Shown: piece after piece, positions 22,260 to 32,307 of the stretch
Layout: each line of letters opens with the position of its first letter
How positions within the stretch are numbered: the first letter of the stretch is position 1
NCBI GenBank assembly: GCA_029641185.1
Contig: JAPWGK010000001.1
Span: 3,298,501 to 3,362,500, forward strand
From: Pseudofabraea citricarpa
Taxonomy: Eukaryota; Ascomycota; Leotiomycetes; Helotiales; Dermateaceae
Length of the DNA stretch: 64,000 bases
Direction: 5' to 3'
The notes under the pieces: generated by a model
What the model was told of the DNA's origin: nothing
Seen by the model: the letters and a program-made list of their open reading frames with translations, nothing else
Database searches by the model: none
Program-made: the position numbers and the translations under genes

Positions 22260-23903
22260 TCACACCATCAGACTTTCAAGCATGTTATGGACGGCGGTTT
22301 CGCGAGCGGGAATTCGTTCTGCAACTTGTAGCAGTGTCCTATTTGATAAGCCCTTAAGGAACCAAAGACTGCAATGCTCGGCTCGTCTAAGCAGCAAAGC
22401 AGCCCAATGTGCTAGTACTACCATGGCAGGTGGGTTGTAGCACGTAAGCATGGTGTTGAAGTGACCAGGTATCTTGATCAACCATGTCGCCATGCCCCAC
22501 CAGGCCGCTCCCACGTCCTCGGACGCAAAACTGATATTGCAGCATTTGATCAAGGCGGCAATGGCTGACATTGTTGCAAGGAAGTCCGGTCCTTTCTGGG
22601 GCTTCGGGAATGCCTCCGCCATTCGAGAAGGCAACTCACCAAGGAGGTTGAGCACAAGACGTAATGTAGAGGATACATTGTTGCTAGATGATGGGTTCCT
22701 TAGGCTTTCAAAATCTGGCGAGCCTTTCATTTCCAGGATCCGCTTCGCCTGAGCGAACATTTCACCCCCATCATCATCGTCAACTCGGGTGGCGTTCGGG
22801 CGAAACGTAAAGTCGGGGACGAGGAAACCTCGAATGGTCGTAATCAAAGACTGCAGTTCAAAAGGGGCCACTGACTCTATGACTGTCCTTTGATCGAGAT
22901 TGGATTCAGTCAAGGACCAGTAGGCACAGCGTAGTTGGGACAGCAATTGCCTGCCTGCCTTTTTCGCCTCCTCCTCCTCAACATCTAAGATGTTCAAACC
23001 TCTCGTGGCAATCTCATCCCAGGCTGCGGAGAATTGTAAGAAGAACTGCACGGAGCGCTCGCGGTGGGCTCTCTTCGTCACTGTGTCATCCACAAGTGCG
23101 GCCATATGGCACGCGGAGATGGCCATCAGACCGCACATCAGCCATCTCGTCCGTAGCGCCTGGAGAACAACGTCTGTCTGCCAGTACTGTGTCGTGGGTC
23201 GTGGGTGCTCGGTATCAGGAATCATGAGGCTTGTTGAGGTGATGAAATGATGAAGATATGTCAGCGTTTGCAAGTCAAAGTCGACTGGAGAAGGCTCGAG
23301 AGCGATTCCTGAGGGCAGATGCACACGTTCTGCTGGAGTTGTAGATGGCAGTAGTGCGAATGCGTCCGGGTTGCGCTCGTGAAGTCCTTGGTCATCGCTT
23401 TCTGACTCCTCATTTTCTAATCTCTCATTCCTTGGTTCTTTGTATCCATGTGTACCATCTTTTTCCGGAAAGGTGACTTCAAAATATCTGATTTTGGTCC
23501 CTCGAAAGAATGTCTGGAGCGTCACTGGACAAGCAAAAGCCGATGAATCGGGAAGAGACTGGCTAATACTATGGACCTCGCTCCAGTGACGCCGCATACG
23601 TTTGATACTGGCACAGAGATTTCCACAGCCACTTGCCGCACATCGGTAGCCAGGAATGATAGACAGAGCATTAATGGGCGGAGAAGTCGAGGTGGGCAGT
23701 GGCACGAGTTGTGGTTCGAGAAGGTCTAGCTGAGCGATGGTGCTTAGTAGGCTTTCCCTCTCACCACGGTAAATCCTGTGTCGGAGCAAGTGGCTTCCCA
23801 AAGCGCTTTTTTGAATTGCGTACTGACATTCTCGACAGATGAGTACGCGATACCTCGCGTCGTACTCGAGCAGCTCACATGAGCCGAATCTTCGAGTGAA
23901 CAT
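22260..23903 (-). CDS. Zinc-finger transcription factor with OrsD-like N-terminus and Upc2-like C-terminal domain
   Basis: Single exon, 547 residues, ATG at 23903. The N-terminus has ICRECQYAIQKSALGSHLLR followed by H (CX2C...HX4H), as in OrsD-type proteins. A second finger-like element is CAASGCGNLCASIKRMRRHW. From about residue 210 the sequence DFDLQTLTYLHHFITSTSL, then WLMCGLMAISACHMAAL, matches the C-terminal regulatory domain found in Zn2Cys6 regulators of the Upc2 (sterol uptake) type: a helical ligand/activation domain. The region between is acidic and disordered. No Zn2Cys6 cluster is present; the OrsD-type finger replaces it. It is transcribed away from a reductase gene 571 bp upstream, suggesting a possible target. 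DNA-binding role is inferred from domains only. Confidence 0.82.
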   Translation of the reverse strand: MFTRRFGSCELLEYDARYRVLICRECQYAIQKSALGSHLLRHRIYRGERESLLSTIAQLDLLEPQLVPLPTSTSPPINALSIIPGYRCAASGCGNLCASIKRMRRHWSEVHSISQSLPDSSAFACPVTLQTFFRGTKIRYFEVTFPEKDGTHGYKEPRNERLENEESESDDQGLHERNPDAFALLPSTTPAERVHLPSGIALEPSPVDFDLQTLTYLHHFITSTSLMIPDTEHPRPTTQYWQTDVVLQALRTRWLMCGLMAISACHMAALVDDTVTKRAHRERSVQFFLQFSAAWDEIATRGLNILDVEEEEAKKAGRQLLSQLRCAYWSLTESNLDQRTVIESVAPFELQSLITTIRGFLVPDFTFRPNATRVDDDDGGEMFAQAKRILEMKGSPDFESLRNPSSSNNVSSTLRLVLNLLGELPSRMAEAFPKPQKGPDFLATMSAIAALIKCCNISFASEDVGAAWWGMATWLIKIPGHFNTMLTCYNPPAMVVLAHWAALLLRRAEHCSLWFLKGLSNRTLLQVAERIPARETAVHNMLESLMV

Positions 23904-24474
23904 TACACTTCAAAATCCCGAACTAAAATGATCACATCATTCTGTATTTTGTTAACGCCGAAAGTTGCGTCCGCGGTAAGGTGGCAAGAATTGTATCGAG
24001 GTTGTTATGGGAATTACGAACTCGACCCCTTCCACTCCAAGGTGTCGATTCGTCAGTTGGATTACGTACTCAACTGACTTGTATCAATCACGTGATTCGC
24101 TCGCTACCGCGCCGCTAAAGAACTGCATATGCGGTTCCGCGGTTCTCACCAGAACATGACATGGAGTTCCGGGCTGCTTCACGATTTTGTCTTGCTGTCT
24201 CATTTTCAATTCGTGCTAGATGGAAGCGCAGGTTTGAAATCCAATCAATCATTTGAAATCATGTCGTTGCTGAGTTCAGCTTCAACAGCGGCTCCTCCTC
24301 ATTGGGTCAGCCAGCAACATATATAGCTTCGTGCTATTCACCATTCCCATTAAGCATCCAGCAGTAACTGTTCACTTTGCATCTATTTCTCTCTCTTCTC
24401 TATCATTGTTGTCAACTAAAACCTAGTCTATCTCTTGCTTAGTTGTCTCGAACGCATAACTCCTGAAAGAGGAA
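23904..24474. promoter_or_regulatory. Divergent promoter between transcription factor and reductase
   Basis: 571-bp head-to-head spacer. It contains the 10-bp palindrome ATCACGTGAT (24087-24096; CACGTG core, bHLH/bZIP-type site) and CATATATAGC (24318-24327), a TATA-like element about 150 bp before the reductase ATG. A CT-rich tract (about 24388-24400) lies between. The arrangement fits co-regulation but does not prove it. Confidence 0.5.
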
Positions 24475-25730
24475 ATGTCAGCCCCAAAGAATCAAGCTGC
24501 ATGGCTTGTCAAAGCGGGCGAGGCCCTCCAAGTTAGCGATGCTCCATTGCCCACACCTGGTCCTGGAGAGATGGTGGTTAAGAATTCTGCAGTCGCCATC
24601 AACCCGATCGACTGTCACATGCAAGACATTGGAATTTTCGTTCAGAAATGGCCTACTGTCTTGGGCGCCGATGTTGCCGGTGAGGTGTATGAAGTAGGAG
24701 CTGATGTGCAGCGCTTCAAGAAAGGAGATCGGGTTATCGGGTCAGTTGGTTGAGATTCTACCTCGTAGCCAAGCGTCACAGCCAATGCTAACTCCTCCCC
24801 CCGCTATAGGCATACCGTTAATATGGTCACTGGTCGCCCTGAGGATGGTGCATATGCTCAGTACGTGATCGTCCCAGTCGACCAAGCGGCCATTCTCCCA
24901 GACAATATCTCCTTCACCGACGGTGTCGTGGTGCCGTTTGCGTTGGTGACGGCAGTTCACGCCCTTTCCAACAAGGTGCCCAGTCCTGCCATGCCTGGTG
25001 TTTCTACCCCAGCTCTCAGCTTGCCATTCCCCTCCCTCGAGCCCTCGCCGATTGGAAAGACACTGGTAGTGTACGGTGGCTCATCGTCCGTTGGTGCCAT
25101 GACAATTCAGTTGGCCAAAGCGGCCGGCATCCACGTAAGTTTCATCTCCTCGATGAATTCTCCCTTTCTTCATTATCAGCAGTCTGGCCTGCTCATGATT
25201 GTTTTCCAATCCTTTAAACATTTGACTCTGCTCCCCAATGCACCGAAGAGGCTTGCTGACTCCGAGTGTAACAGGTGATTACTGTCACCAGTGCGCACAA
25301 CGCCGACCTCTGCAAACGGTGCGGGGCCGCCGAAGTCTTCGACTACAAGGACCCAGCGGTCGTCGAGAAGGTCCTGGAGGCTATTGCCAAATCTGGAAAC
25401 GAGCTCGCCGGCATTGTCGACCCCATATCCAGCGCTGACAGCTATGCTCACAACCTGGCCATCCTCGCTAAGCAGGGCGGAGGCCAAATCGCGGGCTCGC
25501 ATCCTCCACCGGTTGAAGTGCCTGAGAATGTGAAGGCTGGGATGTTCTATGCTGTCAGTAATATTGCGACGCCAGTTTGGAAGGACTATGTCACCGCCGC
25601 GTTGCAGGCTGGAAAGCTGCAATGCCTTCCGCCGCCAACTGTCGTCGGCAAGGGGTTGGAATTCGTCCAGGGGGCGCTGAAGAAGTCCAGTGCCGGTGTT
25701 AGTGGGACGAAGGTGGTGGTGGAATTGTAG
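24475..25730 (+). CDS. Medium-chain dehydrogenase/reductase, quinone/enoyl reductase type
   Basis: Three exons: 24475-24740, 24810-25134, 25275-25730; 348 residues. The N-terminal GroES-like fold shows AAWLVKAGEALQVSDAPLP, PGPGEMVVKNSAVAINPIDC, and VLGADVAGEVYEVGADVQRF followed by KKGDRVIG. The cofactor site is LVVYGGSSSVGAMTIQLAKA, the NADPH-binding Rossmann motif typical of fungal MDR proteins. No structural or catalytic zinc Cys cluster is seen, so it belongs to the zinc-free reductase branch (toxD/trans-enoyl reductase-like or quinone oxidoreductase). Substrate unknown. Divergent from the OrsD/Upc2-like regulator. It could serve secondary metabolism or detoxification; no synthase gene is nearby. 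Confidence 0.9.
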
Positions 25731-25797
25731 GGGTTAGATGGGTCATAATGGCAGCGTGCTAGCAGAATACTGATCGTACTGACCATCGTGTGTATGT

Positions 25798-25903
25798 CGT
25801 CTTGGTAGTAGCTTACCCTAAGCAAAATCCTACAGAGGGGGGAAGAAAGACGTCTTGGTAGTAGCTTACCCTAAGCAAAATCCTGCAGAGGGGGGAAGAA
25901 AGA
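25798..25903. repeat. 53-bp tandem duplication
   Basis: Copies 25798-25850 and 25851-25903 differ at one position (CTACAG versus CTGCAG, a transition), and a partial third start (CGTCT) follows. It lies just downstream of the reductase stop codon. Confidence 0.92.
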
Positions 25904-26292
25904 CGTCTCGCTGTAAGATTGAAGCAAAAAAAAGAAAAGAAAAATTACCAACTCATTCGCCCATAGAAGTTCAAGTTTTGACTTAATACTCTCCGATGCG
26001 GCCTGTGGTCAAAGAAGTCTTTAGTGTTGTGATACTCTACCCAAAATGTCCATTTAAGCTAGGTGGGCCCGGGCATACTTTCATTCAACCATCATTGTTC
26101 AGACCACCTCACGCTTGACCCTTTCAGGCATGTCGGCAGATCAATCACCCTGAATAGCTCGTTTCCCATGCCAGCGCTCACCAGCACGACGTCGAAGAAG
26201 GGGGAGGACTCGGAAGATCGCGCGATAAACGGTCGTTTGAAAAGAGTTATATCATATAGCCTTTAACATATGTTAAACACCCTTAAACCATA

Positions 26293-26635
26293 TGGTATCA
26301 AAGCTTATATTAGAGGAAGCATACCTATTATTGCAACAGGTCGATATTTGATGACGTGTACGTGTGGGCTTCATCGATCCTGATATAGCTCCCTCTCTAC
26401 CGTAGAACCTCACATTATTAATGTGGATATCCTAGTTTGACCAATTGGTAACCTGAGAGCTAACCGACACTAATAAGTGTAGACCAGCTTACTAGTCTAG
26501 AGTAACCATAACCGGATAGATACTAGCTGCTCGAGAAGCAAAAGTGTTGGAAGAGTAATCATATGATCGGCTACTGCCTACATAAAGGCCTTTTTGCTGT
26601 GCTGCATCCTCTGTTCTTCCTTAGACGAATCAACA
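26293..26635 (+). mobile_element. Possible Ty1/copia-type LTR relic
   Basis: TGGTATCAAAGC (26293-26304) resembles the initiator-Met-tRNA primer site used by many copia elements. At 26545 TGTTGGAAGAG begins a sequence with a TATA-like CATAAAGGCC and ending AATCAACA (26635), preceded by purine-rich GAGAAGCAAAAG. TG...CA ends and a polypurine-like tract are LTR features. No gag/pol coding and no target duplication are seen, so the call is tentative. Confidence 0.3.
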
Positions 26636-27083
26636 ATCTTCAAAACGAACGTTCACTGCGGTGCCCATCGACCTGTTGATATAGTCAACCAACAAAAAGA
26701 AACCGGGAAAGAAAACATGGTCAAATGGTCTCTTTGTAATGGATGATTGTAGAATTATACCTACAAGGCCCAACTGTCGCCCCCTGCGCCACCCATAATA
26801 GTTGAGACCTTGTACTTGAAGCATATTGAAACAGGTTTTGAGAGAGAGATTTAATATGTGATGTTGTTCAGATTCATTGTATATTTAATTTGCTTGAGAT
26901 GTCTGTAACGCCCACCTGAATTTTGAGCAAATAGCCCCCAGAGAAACATCAAAAGGTAATTGAACCTCTTGACCATGAATCAATCCTGCCCTTTAGGCAT
27001 CTCCCGGAAGGGATCATGTCATCAAATGACCTCCAAGTAAAGATAACGCCAACAAAAGTCGTAAGTAATTTGGAAGGAAAAAA

Positions 27084-29109
27084 CTACCAGATCCAGCCCT
27101 TCTTCTTCTCAACAGGAGTATCCTTCTTCCCTTCTCGTCTCTCTCTCGATTCATTTATGATCTTCAATGCCGCATCGCCTTTTGGTGCTGTGGTCAGATT
27201 CTCATTGCTCTCCTTGGTAACAAGAATATCATCCTCGATTCTGACTCCTCCAACTGGATAGTACCTCTCAAGCAAGTCTTTGTTGATATACTTTCCGTAC
27301 TTCTCGTTCTTGAGATGGACCTCTTCGAGAGCATAGCGATTAAAGTAACTATTACACGATATCAGCCAAGTAATTTCCCTTGAAGGAAAAAAAGGGCAAT
27401 ACATACATTCCAGGTTCGACAGTGATGACCATATTTGGCTCTAAAGAGTACACGGACGTGCTTCGAAGTGAAGTTCGTAGCATCTCGCCAAATGCTGAAG
27501 TCCAGGAGTCTGGAAGATCTCTAAAGCCGTACAGAGCGAAGTCACTCTTGCTAGCGCTTGCATCTTGGCCAACATCATGACATTCAAGACCAAGGAAGTG
27601 GCCGAGCTGATTGATTCAGTCAGAAATTGGACAAAACTAGGACAAGACCAAGAACTTTACTTACACCATGAGGAAAGAATGATGTGGTGGCTCCAGAAGC
27701 ATAGATCTCGGCCGCGGTTCCTTTCTGTAGCAGACCTAATTCGATAAGACCTTCTAGAGCAACCTTGTGAGCATGGAGATGGATGTTCCGGAAGTTCGCA
27801 CCAGGCACAACCATTGCAATACACTCTTCTTGCATCTTAGCCACGAGGTCATAGATTTCCTTGGCTTCAGGAGTGTATGACCCAGAAATGGGAAAAGTGC
27901 GAGTCACATCGGATGCATAGCACTTCCATTCGGACCCAGCATCAAGACACACGAGTTGTTGGCCCTTGAGGGGGGTGTTGTTATCAATGTAATGAAGCGT
28001 GCTCGCATTCGGTCCAGCAGCAGCAATGATTCCATAAGCTTGATTCTTGGCATTGGAGGCTATGCATGTAGCTGCGAAAACTGCTTCGATTTCTGCTTCG
28101 TTTGAAAAGCGAGAGATACCTCGGAGCACGTTAGTATGCGCTATAGCCGTGACTGCACTGGCTTTTCGAATAAGTTTCAACTCGTAAGGACTCTTGATGG
28201 CCCGTGCTGCATCCATTGCGTTCATGAGTTTTGTGCTGTCAAATGGAGATGAATCCAACCGACTCGAAGACTTGTCCTTATAGGTCACGACTGACTTGAT
28301 TCCCTTCGGAGCTTGGTAGCCATGAAGAACATAAATGTAGCCAAGGTTATGATGAGCATAAAAAGTAAGATAATCGTCCAACTTTGTTACTCTTTCCACG
28401 TAGTCGACATCATACTTTGCCTTTACTTCTTCGATCGAAGGAACAAGGCCATTGAATACGGCCGATCGGGCATCTCGTTGAGGTGGGATCCATAAGGATA
28501 GTTTATCAGTATGAATATCATAAGTGACCACATAACCCGGGGCATTGACACCACTCAAGTAGTAAAAATATCGACGTTGACGAAATGGAGGTGGCTGATC
28601 ACTGTCTTCATAATTGATCTCTGCGAGACCTGGCAGATAAATCAACCCATCTCTCACGCCCAATCGCCTTGCCACAGAACGGGCATGTAGTTTGGCTAGT
28701 GAGTGTTAGTCGTCTTCGCACGAAGCCAAGTGATGCGGAGCTACTGTGCTAGGAACAAGAGATCTCGAGATGTGGAGATTTTGAAACCAAAAACGCAAAC
28801 GTCAAGCCGTTTTAAGAGATGGGTGTGCATCTCATTCATTTGCGGGGTAGAGGAGTAGAGGATCTCACTAAGCTCCCCTCTTGACGATGTGGTAATTGGC
28901 CAACATGAACTCCTATAAAATGAAGCAGCACGAACCTGGATACTTCTCGACAACCGTGGGCTTGTATTCAATGGAACTGGGGAATGGTCAGCAAAAGTGG
29001 ATCGAGGGTACATGTCCACGTCGGCGACAGATGAGTATGCGGGGCCGTACAGGGCATCAAACTCCTCCACGAAGACCAAGTCGTCACAAATTTGGCGCGG
29101 TACTTCCAT
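27084..29109 (-). CDS. pepP: Xaa-Pro aminopeptidase (aminopeptidase P, M24B family)
   Basis: Five exons: 29109-29051, 28976-28936, 28695-27665, 27606-27407, 27348-27084; 531 residues. After a short acidic N-terminus, EKYPAKLHARSVARRLG starts the creatinase-like N domain. The catalytic pita-bread domain shows all five metal ligands: Asp in CLDAGSEW, Asp in YASDVTRTFP, His in FPHGLGHFLGLECHD, Glu in TVEPGIYF and Glu in GGVRIEDDILV. The splices are needed to rebuild HGLGHFLGL and VEPGIYF, both strongly conserved. It removes N-terminal residues preceding proline, probably in the cytosol (no signal peptide). Exon 1 is the least certain: it rests on a 74-nt intron (GTACGG...CCCAG with a CTGAC branch site). 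Divergent from the uncharacterised gene at 29843. Confidence 0.92.
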
Positions 29110-29842
29110 GTTTGCCTGGGTAGCTGTGATCACTTGCAAGACAGCACGATGATGCTGTGCAGCCGTTCAGATGTGAAATATGGAAGGAAGAGGTTGGTGA
29201 TGCGGTGGGACAATCGGACAATCGGACGTGTTGTCGGGGCCTCGACAATGCCCGTAAGCGGCGTGAGGGCCCGCCTGATAAGGCAACTCCGCCACGTCCG
29301 GCAACCCATAGCAACCACCAATGCAACCTGATATCAACATCGACATCGTAATCGTACCACGTTCGTCACTCAACTACATCAAACAACTAATGCATCCCGA
29401 CGTCCATTCACGGCCGCTCTTATCCTACTTTTCTTCTGGAAATATACTAGCGATGGGTTTCCAAGAATACCTGAAATTGCTTAGTCCTTATCATAGAGAG
29501 GAAGTATCACTGATTACCCGTGATTGCCCAGTGGGTGCAAAACTACTTTATCTTGGCTGGCGATCCTACAACTCCAAAGCTGGTGATGTATAAAGCTGGC
29601 TATAAGATACAAATATCGGCATAGTTGCAATATGCTCTTTCAAACACTAGCTATCCAATTGCAGCTTATTGCCCTCAGCTCCTTCCTCTCATCCCCTTCT
29701 TTCCCAGCAACCATGTCTGATAAGACTTCCGAGGTTCTTTGGGCGGAATGGATTGATCACAATCAAGCTATTCATTTTGAACATACCTACAACCTTTACT
29801 CATCCTTGTATTCTTATTCCATTCCGATTCCTGCTTTCTATC
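29110..29842. promoter_or_regulatory. Divergent spacer pepP / uncharacterised gene
   Basis: 733 bp head-to-head. Short ORFs on both strands have no domain. The region before 29843 is pyrimidine-rich, like a promoter or 5' UTR. Confidence 0.4.
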
Positions 29843-31229
29843 ATGGCTTCGACTCCCTTGCCTGCAAGTGGCTTAGCACCACTCACAATTACCCTCCCAT
29901 CCGCAGCCCCGCTTCCTTTGAAAGTCAACCAAGTCGCGAACAAGAACGGGCCCGATCAGAAGTATCAAATCACTGAAAAGATCCTCTATGAGCGGGAGTT
30001 CCCTGGCCAGGCTTATGTTTCAGCCCACCTGCAAAGACTACAGAATGGCGTTCACGACAATGACAATCTACATACCGAAGACACACTACATGTTACGTTT
30101 GTGGCTGTCAGCTTCGTTCTACACCCATCCTTATCAATCTCACACAGGTTTGAATCTGCTATGATTACTGTCACTGCACGTTCGGCTAAGAACGAGCAAC
30201 TTCGGTTTCTAAAATATGCTCCTCATGCTGCATATGGCCGTATGAGCACCGAGTCATTAAAATGGAATTTCCAGTAGGTGTCCCGACACTGTTGTCGGCT
30301 CTAGCTAACTTATACAGACTTGGTGCGAGTGTTGGTGTAACCAAGTCTCCTGTAAGTGTTGGCGTTACATCCTCAGTATCAGAATCGAAGGAAAAGGTCG
30401 TGGGAACGATGATGAAGATGTGAGTATGATATCCAAGAACTCCACTAATAAATCTAACATCTACATAGCCAAGGCTCTACTCGGAGTTCTTACCATAGAG
30501 AACCACATGCCATTGCTGAACATCGGAAGCCCGATACCAAGCTCGTGTGGTCACTAGAAGAAAACGCTCAGCAAGAGTCGGGTTTACCACGAGAATTTAC
30601 ATTTGTCTTCCTCATTGAACGCCCCGCAAGGCCCAAGAAGGTGAAACACAAAGACTGCGAGAAGCCTGGGGACAATAAGCTATTCCACCTGCATCACGTC
30701 CAGGGAGATGGAGCAAGCTCCCCTACCTCTAACCAAGGCCTGAGTCCCTCCTTAATCATGACCCCTCCTGCAACGAAATCAATGAGCGGTCTCGATTATA
30801 TTACTGCCAGTCCAGAACAAGTCCCATCCGAAGATGCCCCTTCCGATCCTAATACACATCCGCACATACACGAGTTACAAGAAGTATTCACACCCATTCA
30901 CTTCTCTATCACAGTGACACCGCGAATTTCTGGGACCATGACAGCGCAAACGTTCGACCTGCAAGACTCGGCCGAGGAATCAGTCGTGGAGGGCGAAGTA
31001 GGACAGAAATTTCCCACAGGAGGTATTCACGGAGAACATGCAGACCACTGTGTCGATGGCATGTATAACTTTGCAAAACTCCCTGGAAATTTTGAGGATC
31101 TGATGGAACTCCCTGGCAATGCGATTACTTCTGTGGTGAGTTACTTGTCACACTCTCCTGCTCTTTATTTGAAATAATGGAAGAGCAATGTTGATTTATA
31201 TCTAGGAACCTACCGTGGGAGAAAAGTAA
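29843..31229 (+). CDS. Uncharacterised fungal protein
   Basis: Four exons: 29843-30273, 30318-30419, 30469-31135, 31206-31229; 407 residues. Starts MASTPLPASGLAPLTITLPS. Exon 1 carries YQITEKILYEREFPGQAYVS and a beta-rich FESAMITVTARSAKNEQLRF, then YAPHAAYGRMSTESLKWNF. Exon 2 gives LGASVGVTKSPVSVGVTSSV. Exon 3 has TKLVWSLEENAQQESGLPRE followed by FTFVFLIER, and later HFSITVTPRISG. The last exon (EPTVGEK-stop) depends on a GTGAGT...TCTAG intron of 70 nt; otherwise the frame ends at 31177. No signal peptide, membrane segment or known catalytic motif. The alternation of beta strands suggests an all-beta domain. I do not recognise the family; function unknown. Confidence 0.7.
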
Positions 31230-32307
31230 TCATAGAGCTAGGGTAGTATTGTTGAATAGGGTGGTTTTGATTCTGATGCGGTGCGTGCACTGATTCGGGT
31301 ATAACTGTACACTAAAACAATAAAACTGCTCGATTACGGCTGAACGTATCTAATTTCGTGTGAACAATGACCAAACTATTCGTCACTTGTGCTACAGAAT
31401 ATGGTGTTTCCAGGTAGCAGCAAGTCCATATTGTTGGATCAACGAAATACGGCTGGCTAGGTACGCGACTCTCGTCGCTTAATCGGTGGGCATTCCTCAA
31501 CAGTGAGTCGCCGACCCCTATCTAACTAGTGAGGCATGGAGTGGCTATTCGCTTTTGTTGCATATCGCACTTTTGCAATATAGTGGATTAGGACTAGTGG
31601 CCTTGCTAGGGCCTTTTATATATAAGAGATCAAGCACGACACGTGATAGGTATCGCTTTCAATAACTGAGAAGACCCCTATCTAACTAGTGAGGCATGGA
31701 GTGGCTATTCGCTTTTGTTGCATATCGCACTTTTGCAATATAGTGGATTAGGACTAGTGGCCTTGCTAGGGCGTATTAGGGCCTTTTATATATAAGAGAT
31801 CAAGCATGACACGTGACAGACATCGCTTTCAGTAACTGAGAATTCTTGGTAGCTTCCCCTTTTCCCCTTCTACTTCTTTTTGGTAATTTCCCACCTTGCA
31901 GCAAGCTACTCTATATCATCAATTAAAAGCACCTCCCTCACCTCACCTCACCTCACCACGTAAAAACAAAAAAACAAAAACATATCATTTATCCATATTG
32001 CTATCAAAAGGGGGAAGAAGTACGGATCTACACGATGAAAGACCTAAAACACCTCTTGACGTACTCATCCATTCCTTAATATAGATGAACGAAAAAGAAG
32101 AAACGGTTGTAACAAAACCCCACCAAGGTGCTCAGCAAAGAAAGAAGGCTTCCCTCCACTTCCCTCTCGTGCAACATCAAGTAATATGGTGCCAAAAATA
32201 TCACCTTCGGGTTCATTCATCCATTCGATCCTTCTGTTCCAGTCCAGCGCAGCCAGATGAATGCCCTTTCCAAGAGAAGTCAGGTAGGCGGGCAGACAAG
32301 TAGGCCA
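31230..32307. other. Convergent intergenic region with direct repeat
   Basis: Between two converging genes; dominated by the 160/170-bp direct repeat at 31513-31842. The rest is AT-rich 3' flanking sequence. Confidence 0.5.
31513..31842. repeat. Tandem direct repeat, 160 and 170 bp
   Basis: Copy 1 is 31513-31672 and copy 2 is 31673-31842, adjacent. Copy 2 has a 10-bp insertion (CGTATTAGGG) and a handful of substitutions concentrated in the last 45 bp, all transitions. Each copy includes TGTTGCATATCGC and a TATA-like CCTTTTATATATAAGAG, an LTR- or promoter-like arrangement. No coding capacity. Confidence 0.93.

Larger units (their letters stand above)
25731..27083. other. AT-rich intergenic region with repeats and retroelement traces
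   Basis: Contains a 53-bp tandem duplication (25798-25903) and LTR-element-like motifs (26293-26304, 26545-26635) described separately. No coding region is convincing. Confidence 0.5.

Noticed and set aside
28977..29011. 35-nt alternative first intron of the Xaa-Pro aminopeptidase
   Set aside because: Too short for this genome; the 74-nt alternative (29050-28977) has a branch site and gives a better N-terminus.
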